Assembly: GCA_018222865.1 (NCBI GenBank)
Contig: JAAEZM010000012.1
Span: 18,361-82,360 of the forward strand
Length of the DNA: 64,000 nucleotides
Reading direction: 5' to 3'
Source of the DNA: Alphaproteobacteria bacterium
GTDB taxonomy: Bacteria > Pseudomonadota > Alphaproteobacteria > Caulobacterales > Maricaulaceae
Every line of letters begins with the position of its first letter. The stretch's first letter is position 1. Below the pieces are notes generated by a model. The model worked only from the letters and a program-made list of their open reading frames with translations. It was not told the origin of the DNA and made no database searches. Below, piece after piece: positions 45,707 through 55,492 of the stretch. The translations under genes and the position numbers were made by a program.

Positions 45707-48700
45707 TCAAGAGTAGGTTTGCAGTGCCTGGGGTTCAAGAGCCCCTTCGCCAATCCTGCGCAGAGAGGCGATTGCGGCTCTTGCGGCAGAAGCCGTTGTA
45801 TAGCAGGGGATTTTTTGATCCAGCGCTGTGCGGCGGATCGAATAGCTATCCAGATGCGATTGGCGGCCCTCAGTCGTATTGAAGATCAGCTGGACATCAC
45901 CATTCTTCATAAGGTCAACAATATGGGGTCGACCTTCGAAGACTTTATTGACCCGCGTGACCGGAACACCGGCCTCTTCAAATGTGGTTGCGGTGCCGCC
46001 CGTAGCAAGAACTTCGAAGCCGAGCATGGCCAAGACGCGCGCGGGTTCAATCATGGCCTGCTTGTCGCCGTCCCGCAGGGAGATGAAGACGCTGCCCGAG
46101 CGCGGCAGCTGAATGCCAGCGCCGAGTTCCGCCTTCGCGAAGGCGGCCTCAAAGAGGCTATCAATACCCATGACTTCGCCGGTGGACCGCATCTCCGGCC
46201 CAAGCACCGGGTCAACGCCCGGGAAGCGGGCGAAGGGCATGACGGCTTCCTTGACCGAGACGTGTTTGGGGGCCGGGTCTTTCAGATTGAAGTCCGCCAA
46301 CTTGGCGCCCGCCATGACCTTGGCAGCGATCTTGGCGACGGGCTCGCCGATCGCCTTGGCGACAAATGGGACGGTCCGGGACGCGCGGGGATTGACCTCC
46401 AGAACGTAAATATCCTCGCCCTTGATGGCGAACTGGACATTCATCAGGCCTTTTACGCCAATCGCAAGGGCCATTTCGGCCGCCTGGCGCTTCAGCTCTG
46501 CGATCATCTCGTCAGAAAGGGAGTAGGGCGGCAAAGCGCAGGCACTGTCACCGGAGTGAACGCCTGCTTCCTCAATGTGCTGCATGACACCGGCAATCCA
46601 AACGTCATCACCATCGCAAATCGCATCGACATCCACTTCGTCGGCTTCGGTGAGATAGCGGTCAAGCAGGAGCGGGGAATTACCGGAAACGTTCACAGCC
46701 TCACGCAGATAGCGTTCGAAACTATCGGTCTCGCGGACAATTTCCATGGCCCGTCCACCCAGCACATAGGAGGGGCGCAGGACCAGCGGAAAGCCGAGTT
46801 TTTCTGCGGCAGCGCGCGCTTCTTCCTCAGAGCGGACGATGGCGTTTGGCGGTTGGCGCAGGTCCAGGTCTTCCAGCAGTTTCTTGAAACGATCGCGGTC
46901 TTCCGCCAGATCGATCGCGTCGGGAATTGTGCCGAGGATCGGTACGCCGGCCGCTTCCAGCTCGCCCGCCAGCTTGAGCGGTGTCTGTCCGCCATACTGG
47001 ACGACAACACCAAGAAGCTCGCCATTCTGGCGCTCTTTCTCGATCAGCTCGAGCGTGTCTTCAATCGTCAGAGGTTCGAAATAGAGGCGATCAGCTGTGT
47101 CGTAATCGGTGGAAACGGTCTCCGGATTACAATTCACCATGATCGATTCAATGCCCATATCGGCAAAGGCGAAGGCGGCGTGACAACAGCAATAATCAAA
47201 TTCAATACCCTGACCGATCCGGTTAGGGCCGCCGCCTAGGATGATGGCCTTCTTGCGATCCGTCGGATCGCTTTCGCAATCGGCACGGCCGTCAAAGCCT
47301 GGCGTCTCATAGGTGGAGTACATATAGGGCGTCGCCGCGAAGAACTCGGCCGCGCAGGTATCGACGCGCTTGAAGACCGGGCGGACATCAAGCGCCTGGC
47401 GTGCGGCGCGGACTTCGGCTTCTGTCTTGCCGGTCAGTTGAGCCAGACGGGCATCGGCAAAGCCCATGGATTTCAGCGTCAGGAATTTCTCAGCTGTGTC
47501 GGGCAGGCCGAATGTCGAGACCTCTTCTTCGGCGTGAACAATCTCTTCAATCTGCCGCAGGAACCACGGCTCATAGAGAGACGCGCGCTCAACTTCATCG
47601 GCTGAGAGACCTTCACGGAAGGCCTGGGCGATGACGCGGAGGCGATCAGGTGTCGGCTGCGAGAGCGCGGCACGGACCGCTTCCTTGCGCGTTTCCTGAT
47701 CAAGCGCAGTATCAGCACCCGGGATTTCGATGTCATCAAAACCGGACAGACCCGTTTCCAGTGAGCGCAGGGCCTTCTGCATGCTTTCCTGGAAGGACCG
47801 TCCCATGGCCATGGCTTCACCGACGGACTTCATGGAGGTGGTCAGGCTGGCATCCGCACCGGGGTATTTCTCGAAAGCGAAGCGCGGGATCTTGGTGACG
47901 ACATAGTCAATCGTCGGCTCGAAGCTCGCCGGTGTCGCGCCATCGGTGATGTCATTGGCGATCTCATCCAGCGTATAGCCAATGGCCAGTTTCGCCGCGA
48001 CCTTGGCGATCGGGAAACCGGTTGCCTTGGACGCCAGGGCAGAAGAGCGTGAAACGCGCGGATTCATCTCGATGACGACCAGGCGGCCATCTTTCGGATT
48101 GACGGCGAACTGGACATTGGATCCGCCGGTTTCTACCCCGATCTCGCGCAGAACAGCGATCGAGGCCGAGCGCATGATCTGGTATTCCTTGTCCGTCAGG
48201 GTCAGCGCCGGAGCGACGGTGATACTATCGCCGGTGTGCACGCCCATGGGATCAATATTCTCGATCGCACAGATGATGATGCAATTGTCGGCCCGGTCGC
48301 GAACAACTTCCATCTCGAACTCTTTCCAGCCGACAATGGACTCCTCGACGAGGATTTCAGTCACCGGAGATGCGTCGAGGCCGGATTGGCAGATCGTCTT
48401 GTATTCTTCGATATTGTAGGCGATGCCGCCGCCTGTCCCGCCGAGCGTGAAGGAGGGGCGGATAATGGCGGGCAGGCCAATCTCGCTCATGACGGCATCG
48501 GCTTCAGCCATGGAATGGACGACGCGGGAGCGCGGGCTTTCCAGGCCGATCTTGTCCATGGCTTCGCGGAACCGTTCGCGGTTCTCCGCCTTGTCGATAA
48601 CATCGGCCTTGGCGCCGATCATTTCGACACCAAAGAGATCCAGTACGCCGCGACGATCAAGTTCAAGCGCGCAATTCAGCGCCGTCTGGCCGCCCATGGT

Positions 48701-48964
48701 TGGCAGGATCGCATCCGGGCGTTCCTTTTCGATGACCTTGGCCACCATCTCAGGTGTGATGGGTTCGATATAGGTCGCATCGGCGAGTTCCGGGTCGGTC
48801 ATGATGGTGGCCGGATTGGAATTGACCAGAATGACCTTATAGCCCTCTTCTTTGAGCGCCTTGACCGCCTGAACTCCGGAATAATCGAACTCACAGGCCT
48901 GGCCGATGACAATGGGTCCGGCGCCGATGATGAGGATGGAATTCAGGTCTGTACGTTTAGGCAT
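45707..48964 (-). CDS. carB: Carbamoyl phosphate synthase large subunit
   Basis: A 1085-residue large subunit, making carbamoyl phosphate for arginine and pyrimidine synthesis. Two ATP-grasp halves are clear: [20 protein letters not shown] at the start, [20 protein letters not shown] in the first half, [20 protein letters not shown] opening the second, [20 protein letters not shown], and a C-terminal MGS-like allosteric domain. The start is the ATG at 48964; seven upstream codons are not conserved. The small subunit carA lies 4.5 kb further upstream on the same strand, with four unrelated genes in between. The leader (48965-49151) contains three GANTC sites within 67 bp. Confidence 0.97.
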   Translation of the reverse strand: MPKRTDLNSILIIGAGPIVIGQACEFDYSGVQAVKALKEEGYKVILVNSNPATIMTDPELADATYIEPITPEMVAKVIEKERPDAILPTMGGQTALNCALELDRRGVLDLFGVEMIGAKADVIDKAENRERFREAMDKIGLESPRSRVVHSMAEADAVMSEIGLPAIIRPSFTLGGTGGGIAYNIEEYKTICQSGLDASPVTEILVEESIVGWKEFEMEVVRDRADNCIIICAIENIDPMGVHTGDSITVAPALTLTDKEYQIMRSASIAVLREIGVETGGSNVQFAVNPKDGRLVVIEMNPRVSRSSALASKATGFPIAKVAAKLAIGYTLDEIANDITDGATPASFEPTIDYVVTKIPRFAFEKYPGADASLTTSMKSVGEAMAMGRSFQESMQKALRSLETGLSGFDDIEIPGADTALDQETRKEAVRAALSQPTPDRLRVIAQAFREGLSADEVERASLYEPWFLRQIEEIVHAEEEVSTFGLPDTAEKFLTLKSMGFADARLAQLTGKTEAEVRAARQALDVRPVFKRVDTCAAEFFAATPYMYSTYETPGFDGRADCESDPTDRKKAIILGGGPNRIGQGIEFDYCCCHAAFAFADMGIESIMVNCNPETVSTDYDTADRLYFEPLTIEDTLELIEKERQNGELLGVVVQYGGQTPLKLAGELEAAGVPILGTIPDAIDLAEDRDRFKKLLEDLDLRQPPNAIVRSEEEARAAAEKLGFPLVLRPSYVLGGRAMEIVRETDSFERYLREAVNVSGNSPLLLDRYLTEADEVDVDAICDGDDVWIAGVMQHIEEAGVHSGDSACALPPYSLSDEMIAELKRQAAEMALAIGVKGLMNVQFAIKGEDIYVLEVNPRASRTVPFVAKAIGEPVAKIAAKVMAGAKLADFNLKDPAPKHVSVKEAVMPFARFPGVDPVLGPEMRSTGEVMGIDSLFEAAFAKAELGAGIQLPRSGSVFISLRDGDKQAMIEPARVLAMLGFEVLATGGTATTFEEAGVPVTRVNKVFEGRPHIVDLMKNGDVQLIFNTTEGRQSHLDSYSIRRTALDQKIPCYTTASAARAAIASLRRIGEGALEPQALQTYS

Positions 48965-49151
48965 CTCGGTCCTGCTCGCGTGCATGCGCGCGTTTGCACC
49001 CGCCGGAAATCCCGGCCTGGAGGCGTCGCGTGTAAACTGTGTGGCTGAGCGGGGTTCCTATCGCGGATTCGGCGGCTTGGCGAGAGGGTATCTGTGAGTC
49101 TTTTTCGTATTTGTCAGTGCTCGGATCGATTCTCCAAAGCTGCGAACGTCT

Positions 49152-50693
49152 TTATTCGCTTGCAGCAAGGGAGAGGTCCCGCCAGAGCTGGGGCTGGACA
49201 TCAGGGCGAGTGCCCTCGACACGGCCGGCAATCAGCCAGTGCGCGCGCTCATGGACGAGCGGGGTGATCGCGGCCTGGGTGAAAAGGCGCTCATCGGCTT
49301 GTCCGTAAAGCGCCGCCCGGCGTCGGGGGTCGTCCTCACGACGGGCCGCCTCCATGAGGTCAGCGAATATGTCGTCCTGCCAGTTGAAATTCGCCGCAAA
49401 GCCATTCGGCGCGAACGGGTCGAGCATGAAGAAGGGGTCTGTCTTGAGACCGCGATTAAAGCTCGACACGGCAATGTCGAACTCACCTGCATCGACAGCT
49501 TGATAAAGATCGGTGGGATAGCTGGTGAGGATCTCTGTCTCGATACCGATCTGGCGCCAGTCATCGGCCAGGGAGACGGCGATGCGTTCGCCAACACCAA
49601 TCGTGGTTCGGATCTCGAGGGGCCGGTCCGGGCGGTTGATTTCAAGCTCCGCTGCGGCCGGGTGCGCCATTTCCTGGGAGGCTCCAATGATCACGGAACG
49701 CGGTGTCGGTGTCGCGGTTCCCGAGAAGATTTCACGGGCGAGGAATGCGCGATCAACGGCGTGGTTCAGGCGTGTCCGGAAAGCAAGATCATTCAGCGGA
49801 GCGCGATCATGATTGAGTTTCAAATAGCGAAGAATAGGGGCGTCAAAGCTCTGGAATTGTGATCCCAATTGCGAGCGTAGAAAATCGATCTGATTGCCGG
49901 GGGGATTGTCCGCAATATCGACTTCGTCGGCACGAAACATTCGCACGCGTGTGGCGTCGTCCCTGATCGCTTGCACATGGATTTCCGGGATGCGGACCTG
50001 ATCCGCGCCGTAATAATTGGGATTGCGCGCGAGATACATATCGACCTGGCTGATGGCGCGAACCGTATAGGCGCCGGCGGATACCCAGTTTTGCGGCCGT
50101 ACCCAATCATCGCCGACCGCTTCAATCACGTGCCGCGGAAACGGGTAGAATTCTCGCATCAGGATAGGAAAGAGACCAAGTGGCTGGTCGAGCCTGAAGC
50201 GGATACGCCGATCATCGAGCACGTCGACGCCCAGCGTATCGGCGGGAGCGTCTCCGAGCGTTATGGCGCGGGCATTGGTGACGTTCTGGAAGTCACCCAA
50301 AATGGCAAAGCTTTGCGCCGGGTCGACCAGGCGCAGAGCTGACCAGGCGATATCTTCAGCGCTAAGCGGGCGCCCATCTGACCAGCGCAAATCCGGGCGC
50401 AAGGTGAAGGTCCAGGCCAGTCCATCTGGCGCCGCCTCCCAATGCTCTGCAAGGCCCGGTGCGAGTTGGCCATCTGGTCCATAGTCTGTCAGCCCGGCAT
50501 GGACTTGCTTATAGATCAGCGCCGCCGAAGCAAACTGCCCGCGCGCCGGGTCAAGACTGTCAGGCAAGGCCCCGGTGGCGACACGCAAGGTATCACCGGC
50601 AGGCGGAGCTGATCCGCAGGCCCCGGCGGCAAGCCCGGCGAGAAGCGCCGAGCGGCGGGTTATCGAGAGATTTGGGCCGGACCGCTCTGCCAT
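49152..50693 (-). CDS. Peptide/oligopeptide ABC transporter substrate-binding protein (orphan)
   Basis: A 513-residue family-5 solute-binding protein (DppA/OppA-like). The N-terminus has a twin-arginine-like RRSALLAGLAAGAC, with a lipobox-type Cys, so it may be a lipoprotein exported by Tat or Sec. Family features are ATGALPDSLDPARGQ, WTFTLRPDLRWSDGRPLSAEDI and YNxxW-type segments. No permease or ATPase genes are adjacent, so it must work with a distant transporter or not transport at all. The start abuts the stop of the preceding gene on the same strand. Confidence 0.88.
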   Translation of the reverse strand: MAERSGPNLSITRRSALLAGLAAGACGSAPPAGDTLRVATGALPDSLDPARGQFASAALIYKQVHAGLTDYGPDGQLAPGLAEHWEAAPDGLAWTFTLRPDLRWSDGRPLSAEDIAWSALRLVDPAQSFAILGDFQNVTNARAITLGDAPADTLGVDVLDDRRIRFRLDQPLGLFPILMREFYPFPRHVIEAVGDDWVRPQNWVSAGAYTVRAISQVDMYLARNPNYYGADQVRIPEIHVQAIRDDATRVRMFRADEVDIADNPPGNQIDFLRSQLGSQFQSFDAPILRYLKLNHDRAPLNDLAFRTRLNHAVDRAFLAREIFSGTATPTPRSVIIGASQEMAHPAAAELEINRPDRPLEIRTTIGVGERIAVSLADDWRQIGIETEILTSYPTDLYQAVDAGEFDIAVSSFNRGLKTDPFFMLDPFAPNGFAANFNWQDDIFADLMEAARREDDPRRRAALYGQADERLFTQAAITPLVHERAHWLIAGRVEGTRPDVQPQLWRDLSLAASE

Positions 50694-51641
50694 TTAACGC
50701 GCCTCCGGCAGGCGCAGCTGAAGGGAGCGCCAACGTCGATCAAACCAGGTCGAGAAGGGGGATTGTTTTTGCGCGAGCTGGGTGACGAAGGGCAAGCCGG
50801 TCTGGCGTTCGACAGCGGCGGTAAAATCCGCGTCGCGGTCGAACTGATGGATGACTGGCGGCATAAAGCCGTCCGGCCGGACAAATCGATCATTCTCGTC
50901 CAGCTTTAGAGCCTCCAGATAGGCCCCAATCGTGGAGACACGTTCGTGATTGGCCACGACTTCCGCGTCGATCATGCCATCATGGACGGCGAGGTTCAGG
51001 GCGGCTTGATCTGCTCCGAAAGCGCTGGCGACGGCGCTGCGTGGAATCCGGTTCAAATTGAGCATTGCACGCAACAGCCTTGCGAGCGCCTCGCGCTGCC
51101 CCAGTAAAGCGCCGCCACACAGGGCCGGCTTGTCTGCTATTCGCTTGAAGGCGGCCTTGCCATAAGCGCGCCGGGTCCATTTCTTCGACGCGGCATGGTC
51201 GGCCAGCGTCCCAATCTCGCGCTCCTGATAGACTTCCAAGCCTGCAGCACGCGGCAAGGAGAAGGGCGAGGCCTGGAACATCACATCGCGCACATCGCAG
51301 CTAAAGACTTCTGTCCATCCGGTCCGGCTTTCCAGCAAGCTGAGGAGGTAGGCGAAGCGGCGGGTGACGATGTGAACGTCGGATGGCTTGGCTCGTGGCA
51401 CGATAAACGCGTCGATTTCCAATGCTTTGAGATGCTCGATCACCGGGGCATCGTCATGGATGATCAGCGCGGCCGGTCCATCATGATGCTGCCGGAGCGA
51501 GGTGGTGAAAATCTGGATCTCTTCCGGCTTATAGCTGGTGGCGCAGCCGGTGATGACGAGACCGGATTGTGGTCCGTGTTCGCGATAGTCGGCGCTGTGA
51601 TCGTCTGCCAGCCAAGTGTCGAGCCAGTCGGTGTAGTTCAT
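50694..51641 (-). CDS. Glycosyltransferase-like protein, family uncertain
   Basis: A 315-residue soluble protein. It has no signal or membrane segment. It has a nucleotide-sugar-transferase look: SGLVITGCATSYKPEEI with alternating strands in the first 60 residues, then FSCDVRDVMFQASPF, where DVRD could act as the metal-binding DxD, and a later CGGALLGQREAL. I could not assign it to a numbered GT family with confidence. The stop abuts the start of the downstream solute-binding protein gene (no spacing), so the two are likely co-transcribed. What they share functionally is not clear. Confidence 0.6.
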   Translation of the reverse strand: MNYTDWLDTWLADDHSADYREHGPQSGLVITGCATSYKPEEIQIFTTSLRQHHDGPAALIIHDDAPVIEHLKALEIDAFIVPRAKPSDVHIVTRRFAYLLSLLESRTGWTEVFSCDVRDVMFQASPFSLPRAAGLEVYQEREIGTLADHAASKKWTRRAYGKAAFKRIADKPALCGGALLGQREALARLLRAMLNLNRIPRSAVASAFGADQAALNLAVHDGMIDAEVVANHERVSTIGAYLEALKLDENDRFVRPDGFMPPVIHQFDRDADFTAAVERQTGLPFVTQLAQKQSPFSTWFDRRWRSLQLRLPEAR

Positions 51642-51732
51642 TTTGCGCGGCCCCTAATTCCCGAACAGAAAGGGAGATTAGTTGAATTCGCCGCCCAGGA
51701 AACCGGCAAGTGAAGTGCGCGTCTCCTGCGCT

Positions 51733-52272
51733 TCAGCCATCGTCCGGAATGCGGTGGAATTCGACCTCGGGACCGCGCTCGATTTCAAGCTCAACCGTGT
51801 CGGCTGGATTGTCTCCAGGGCCGGAAAGCACCCAGGTAAGTGCGACCGCGATGATGACGAGGGCAGCTCCGCTGGCCAGGCCGTAAAGATAGGTCTTTGG
51901 GATTGCAATCATGGCAGGCTTGGACTGCCCGGCATCCAGATCCGGAGCAGCGGTCAAGATCTGTGGCGCTTCGGCAAGTTGATAGCCTATGCGAGGCAGA
52001 GTGCGGATCAGATCGCGATTGCCGAGCAATTGGCGCAGGCGGGAAATGGATTGGGTAAGCGCTTCATCCGACCCGTCTTCATCCCAGACAGTGTCAAGGA
52101 ATTCATCGCGCGTCACCGGCGCGGCTCCGCGCTGAACAAGCAAGGCCAGCACACCGGCAAGGCGGGGTTCCAGGCGTTTCTGCTCGGATCCTGTGGCGAT
52201 CACACCTTCACAGATCTCCACATCGACGGATCCCAGGCGGTACCATTGGCGGGGGGCGGAATGCGAATTCAT
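51733..52272 (-). CDS. Winged-helix (CadC/OmpR-type) regulator with membrane anchor
   Basis: A 179-residue protein. An N-terminal OmpR/CadC-type winged helix (KRLEPRLAGVLALLVQRGAA, TRDEFLDTVW, DEALTQSISRLRQLLG, then IRTLPRIGYQL) is followed by one membrane helix (LYGLASGAALVIIAVALTWV) and only about 33 periplasmic residues. CadC-like regulators usually have a large periplasmic sensor; here there is almost none, so a partner may supply the signal. ATG 52272 with GGAG upstream; the open frame runs far beyond but overlaps the divergent hydrolase. It is divergent from that hydrolase gene (81 nt apart), its likely target. Confidence 0.8.
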   Translation of the reverse strand: MNSHSAPRQWYRLGSVDVEICEGVIATGSEQKRLEPRLAGVLALLVQRGAAPVTRDEFLDTVWDEDGSDEALTQSISRLRQLLGNRDLIRTLPRIGYQLAEAPQILTAAPDLDAGQSKPAMIAIPKTYLYGLASGAALVIIAVALTWVLSGPGDNPADTVELEIERGPEVEFHRIPDDG

Positions 52273-52280
52273 AGCTCTCC

Positions 52281-52290
52281 AAAACGTTTT
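52281..52290. promoter_or_regulatory. Palindrome between the winged-helix regulator and the serine hydrolase
   Basis: AAAACGTTTT is a perfect 10-bp palindrome in the 81-nt divergent gap, placed to serve either promoter. Binding by the neighbouring regulator is inference. Confidence 0.45.
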
Positions 52291-52353
52291 CGACAGGTCG
52301 TGAGTACACCGGTGCGGCAACTCGAAACTACCACAGACATGGAAGGTAGCATT

Positions 52354-53460
52354 ATGAAGTTGCAGACATATACCCGTCGCGTTCTCGCTGCGTGTATTTT
52401 CAGTATCGGCCTGAGCGCCCCGAGTTTCGCGGATGAGAACGCACGCGATCAGCTCGCCGACGCGTTTGAGGCCGAAGTGGCTGACGGGTTCACAGGCTAT
52501 GTCATCGTCCTGCGCGATGGCGAGGTTGTTTATGAGAACGGTGCGGGTGTCGCGCGCGAGGAAGCGGGAGCTGATCACCAATTCGGTCTGGCCTTTTCCC
52601 GGGATACCCAGTTTGACATTGTTTCCATCACCAAGACGGTGACGGGAGCACTCGCAGCCGAGCAAATCGCAGCCGGGAATATCGATCCCCATGCGCCGCT
52701 TGAAACCTATCTGGACGTGGCCGGTTCGCCGATTGCCCAACTCACAACCCATCAGCTTCTGACGCATAGTGCTGGACTGGTGGATATCCTTGGTGAAGAC
52801 CATGAAGTGGTATCGCTCGACGAGATCATTGAGCGCGCGGCAAACACGGATCTCCTTCTGGAGCCGGGCAGCCGGTATCGCTACTCGAATCTGGGCTACA
52901 CCTTAGTGGCCGCTGTCCTCGAGCAGGTAACCGGGGTGAGCTATGAGACGCTGGTCATGCAAACCCTTTCGGCAAGTGGAGCCACCTCCACAGGGTATGC
53001 CCAGGCTTATGATCCAGACCGGACCGTCCTGTCAGAAGAAGATGAGGGCGTGATCGATCTCGCATGGGGCGGCCATGCCCCCGGAGGCAATCTGATTGGC
53101 AATGGCGGGCTGGTTTCCACAGCCGGCGATATGGCGGCCTGGCTGAGTGCCTATTCGCGTGGCGCGCTGGTGTCCCAGCGCGCTCGGGAACTCGCGCAGA
53201 CCCCACATATCGACGAGACAGGTGAAGGCTATTCCTACCATGGCTACGGCATGGTCGTTGAGCAGGATGACCGTCTTGGTTCAATCTATTGGCACAATGG
53301 CGGCAGCCGGCACTTCAACGCGCATTGGCGGGAAATTCCCGAGCATGATGTGCTGATCATCGCGCTGGCCAATCAGCGCCCCGCGCCCGCCGATGCCATG
53401 GTCATGGCCCTGCAGCGGGCGCTGTTTCCAGTGCCCAAGGCAGGCGCGATAGCGGACTAG
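52354..53460 (+). CDS. Secreted serine hydrolase (class C beta-lactamase family)
   Basis: A 368-residue protein with a signal peptide (about 1-26, SFA site) and the beta-lactamase/transpeptidase-like fold. SITK gives the catalytic SxxK, YSN in YRYSNLGYTL the YxN, and HNGG near the C-terminus stands for KTG. Such hydrolases include esterases and D-amino peptidases, and true class C beta-lactamase function is not implied. The ATG at 52354 follows GGAAGG; the frame is open far upstream into the divergent gene, which is not coding here. The stop overlaps the convergent carA gene by 4 nt. Confidence 0.88.
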   Translation: MKLQTYTRRVLAACIFSIGLSAPSFADENARDQLADAFEAEVADGFTGYVIVLRDGEVVYENGAGVAREEAGADHQFGLAFSRDTQFDIVSITKTVTGALAAEQIAAGNIDPHAPLETYLDVAGSPIAQLTTHQLLTHSAGLVDILGEDHEVVSLDEIIERAANTDLLLEPGSRYRYSNLGYTLVAAVLEQVTGVSYETLVMQTLSASGATSTGYAQAYDPDRTVLSEEDEGVIDLAWGGHAPGGNLIGNGGLVSTAGDMAAWLSAYSRGALVSQRARELAQTPHIDETGEGYSYHGYGMVVEQDDRLGSIYWHNGGSRHFNAHWREIPEHDVLIIALANQRPAPADAMVMALQRALFPVPKAGAIAD

Positions 53461-54629
53461 GCGCTTTCGCGGGTTTTCAATGAACCGACAAATCGCTCGA
53501 AGACACCGAAACTGTCTTGCGGGCCAGGGCTGGCTTCCGGGTGGTGCTGCACCGCCTGGACCGGCTTGTTGGCCAGTTTGAAGCCGCAATTCGTCCCGTC
53601 AAACAGCGATACATGTGTTTGCACCGTACCCTCCGGCAGACTCTCGCCATCGACTGCGAAACCATGGTTCATCGAGACAATCTCGACCTGGCCGGTTTCG
53701 AAGTTTTTCACAGGGTGATTGGCGCCATGATGGCCCTGCTGCATTTTCACGGTCTTTCCGCCAACAGCGAGTGCGAGCATTTGGTGACCCAGGCAAATCC
53801 CCAGAAGGGGCATGTCCTTATCGATCAGTGCCTTGAGTGTGGGCAGGCTGTATTCGCCTGTTGCCGCCGGGTCTCCCGGGCCGTTTGAGACCACAACACC
53901 ATCCGGTGAAAGCTTGAGCACATCCTCAGCCGTCGCATCGCCTGGCAGGACGACAACACGGGCGCCGGCGCCGGTAAGGCGGCGCAGGATGTTGGCTTTG
54001 ACACCGTAATCAAGCACGACGATGCGCGGACCGTCCTCCGGGCCTTCAGAGAAGCCTTCTGACCAGACCCAGTCGCCTTCGCTCCATTCCTGCGTATCGG
54101 TGCGGGCGACGGCGGCGGCCAGCTCCTTGCCTTCCATCGTATTAGCAGAAGCGGCTGCAGCCTTGAGCGCTTCGATATCAATATTCCCAGCCGGATCATG
54201 CGCGATGGCGCACATCGGCATGCCATGCTCGCGAATGTGGCGAGTGAGGGCGCGGGTATCGACGCCAGTGAGCGCGATGATATTGCGAGCGCGCAGCCAC
54301 TCTTCGAAAGATTGCTCGGCGCGCCAATTGGCCGGTGGCGTGATCTTCGAGCGCGACACCATGCCGACCGCTGCTGTGCGGGCAGGCTCGCTTGCGGCTT
54401 CTTCGTCTTCGCTGTTGGCGCCGACATTGCCGACATGCGGGAAGGTGAAGCAGACAACCTGGCCGGAATAGGAAGGGTCTGCGAGGATTTCCTGGTGTCC
54501 TGTCATCGCCGTATTGAAGCAGAGCTCACCGATGGCGATGCCGGAAGCACCTGTTCCATAACCCAGAAAGACGCTGCCATTGGCAAGGGCGATGGCACCG
54601 GTTGGCCGGTCGGTCGAAGTCTGGGTCAT
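53457..54629 (-). CDS. carA: Carbamoyl phosphate synthase small subunit
   Basis: A 390-residue glutaminase subunit that feeds ammonia to CarB. The N-terminal domain starts TGAIALANGSVFLGYGTGAS and GELCFNTAMTGHQEI. The C-terminal class I amidotransferase has the nucleophile in LGICLGHQML and the His/Glu pair in QHHPEASPGP. The start at 54629 is MTQTSTDRP. carB is not adjacent: it begins 4.5 kb downstream on the same strand, after four genes. GAATC and GATTC lie 108-129 bp upstream of the start. Confidence 0.97.
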   Translation of the reverse strand: MTQTSTDRPTGAIALANGSVFLGYGTGASGIAIGELCFNTAMTGHQEILADPSYSGQVVCFTFPHVGNVGANSEDEEAASEPARTAAVGMVSRSKITPPANWRAEQSFEEWLRARNIIALTGVDTRALTRHIREHGMPMCAIAHDPAGNIDIEALKAAAASANTMEGKELAAAVARTDTQEWSEGDWVWSEGFSEGPEDGPRIVVLDYGVKANILRRLTGAGARVVVLPGDATAEDVLKLSPDGVVVSNGPGDPAATGEYSLPTLKALIDKDMPLLGICLGHQMLALAVGGKTVKMQQGHHGANHPVKNFETGQVEIVSMNHGFAVDGESLPEGTVQTHVSLFDGTNCGFKLANKPVQAVQHHPEASPGPQDSFGVFERFVGSLKTRESA

Positions 54630-54941
54630 GTGAGCTCCTTTCCAGCACTATGCCGGAGAATCGTTGCCGTGGCGACATGCGGATAAACGGCCGCGTAACT
54701 AGTCAGTTCAGGCCTTTGGGTCAATCCTTCGGCATGGAATCCGTTTCAAGCTTGATTCTTTCACGTAGACGTCATATTCACCCGCTCCTTGGTTTGGGGG
54801 AGGCGCACAAAGATCGTGCGAAATCTTAAGGCCCAACCACACAGGATTTAGAGCAAACGCCCCAGGCATATTGCGTAAAAAAATTTCCCAGCAATATATA
54901 TTGAAGGCTCGGCGTTTGCCCGATGACAAGCGAGCAGGTTC
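54630..54941. other. Gene-free divergent region between carA and the YqeY gene
   Basis: 312 nt without a coding frame. It carries two GANTC sites (54737-54741, 54754-54758) on the carA side and an AT-rich segment (54880-54905) before the YqeY gene. I see no riboswitch or attenuator that I can name; the gap is long enough for carA leader control. Confidence 0.55.
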
Positions 54942-55409
54942 ATGACTCTCCGCGATCAAATTTCTGACGACCTCAAAACCGCCCTCAAGGCAAAGGACAA
55001 GGCGCGTACATCAACGCTGCGTCTGATTTCTGCGGCCATCAAGGACCGCGATATAGCTGCCCGCGCGGAAGACCGCTGCGGTGGCTGTGAGGAGCAGGAA
55101 ATCATGGCGATCCTCCAAAAGCTGGTGAAACAGCGTGAGGATAGCGCCGAAATGTATGAAGGCGCTGGTCGTCTCGATTTGGCAGAAGCAGAGCGCGAGG
55201 AAGCTGAAATCGTGCGGGGCTATCTGCCCAAGCCGATGGATGACGGCGAGATTGCCGACGCGGCCAAGGCTGTTGTTTCCGAGCTGGAAGCCTCCACGCT
55301 GAAGGATATGGGCCGCTGCATGGGTGAGCTGAAGACGCGCTATGCCGGTCGCATGGACTTCGGCAAGGCCGGTGCCCGCGTCAAGGACTTGCTCACAGGC
55401 GCTGCATAG
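54942..55409 (+). CDS. GatB/YqeY-domain protein
   Basis: A 155-residue YqeY-type protein consisting of the helical GatB tail domain: LRDQISDDLKTALKAKDKA, LRLISAAIKDRDIAARA, LVKQREDSAEMYEGAGR, IVRGYLPKPM, and the C-terminal KDMGRCMGELKTRYAGRMDF. The domain helps tRNA-dependent amidotransferase GatB hold tRNA; the free protein may assist that or another tRNA enzyme. It lies upstream of dnaG and rpoD on the same strand, as in many proteobacteria. Confidence 0.92.
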   Translation: MTLRDQISDDLKTALKAKDKARTSTLRLISAAIKDRDIAARAEDRCGGCEEQEIMAILQKLVKQREDSAEMYEGAGRLDLAEAEREEAEIVRGYLPKPMDDGEIADAAKAVVSELEASTLKDMGRCMGELKTRYAGRMDFGKAGARVKDLLTGAA

Positions 55410-55492
55410 GCGCCAGGTGACCCGGCGTCCTAATTCGCGCACACTGCAGGTTTGAGCGATGTTTTCGGCGCAGTGATGCGCGATGGGCGGCT

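Noticed and set aside
45719..47239. 506-codon frame antisense to carB
   Set aside because: Same reason; the carB frame is complete and conserved.
51682..52353. N-terminal extension of the serine hydrolase frame (about 224 codons)
   Set aside because: Overlaps the divergent winged-helix regulator; the signal peptide begins at 52354.
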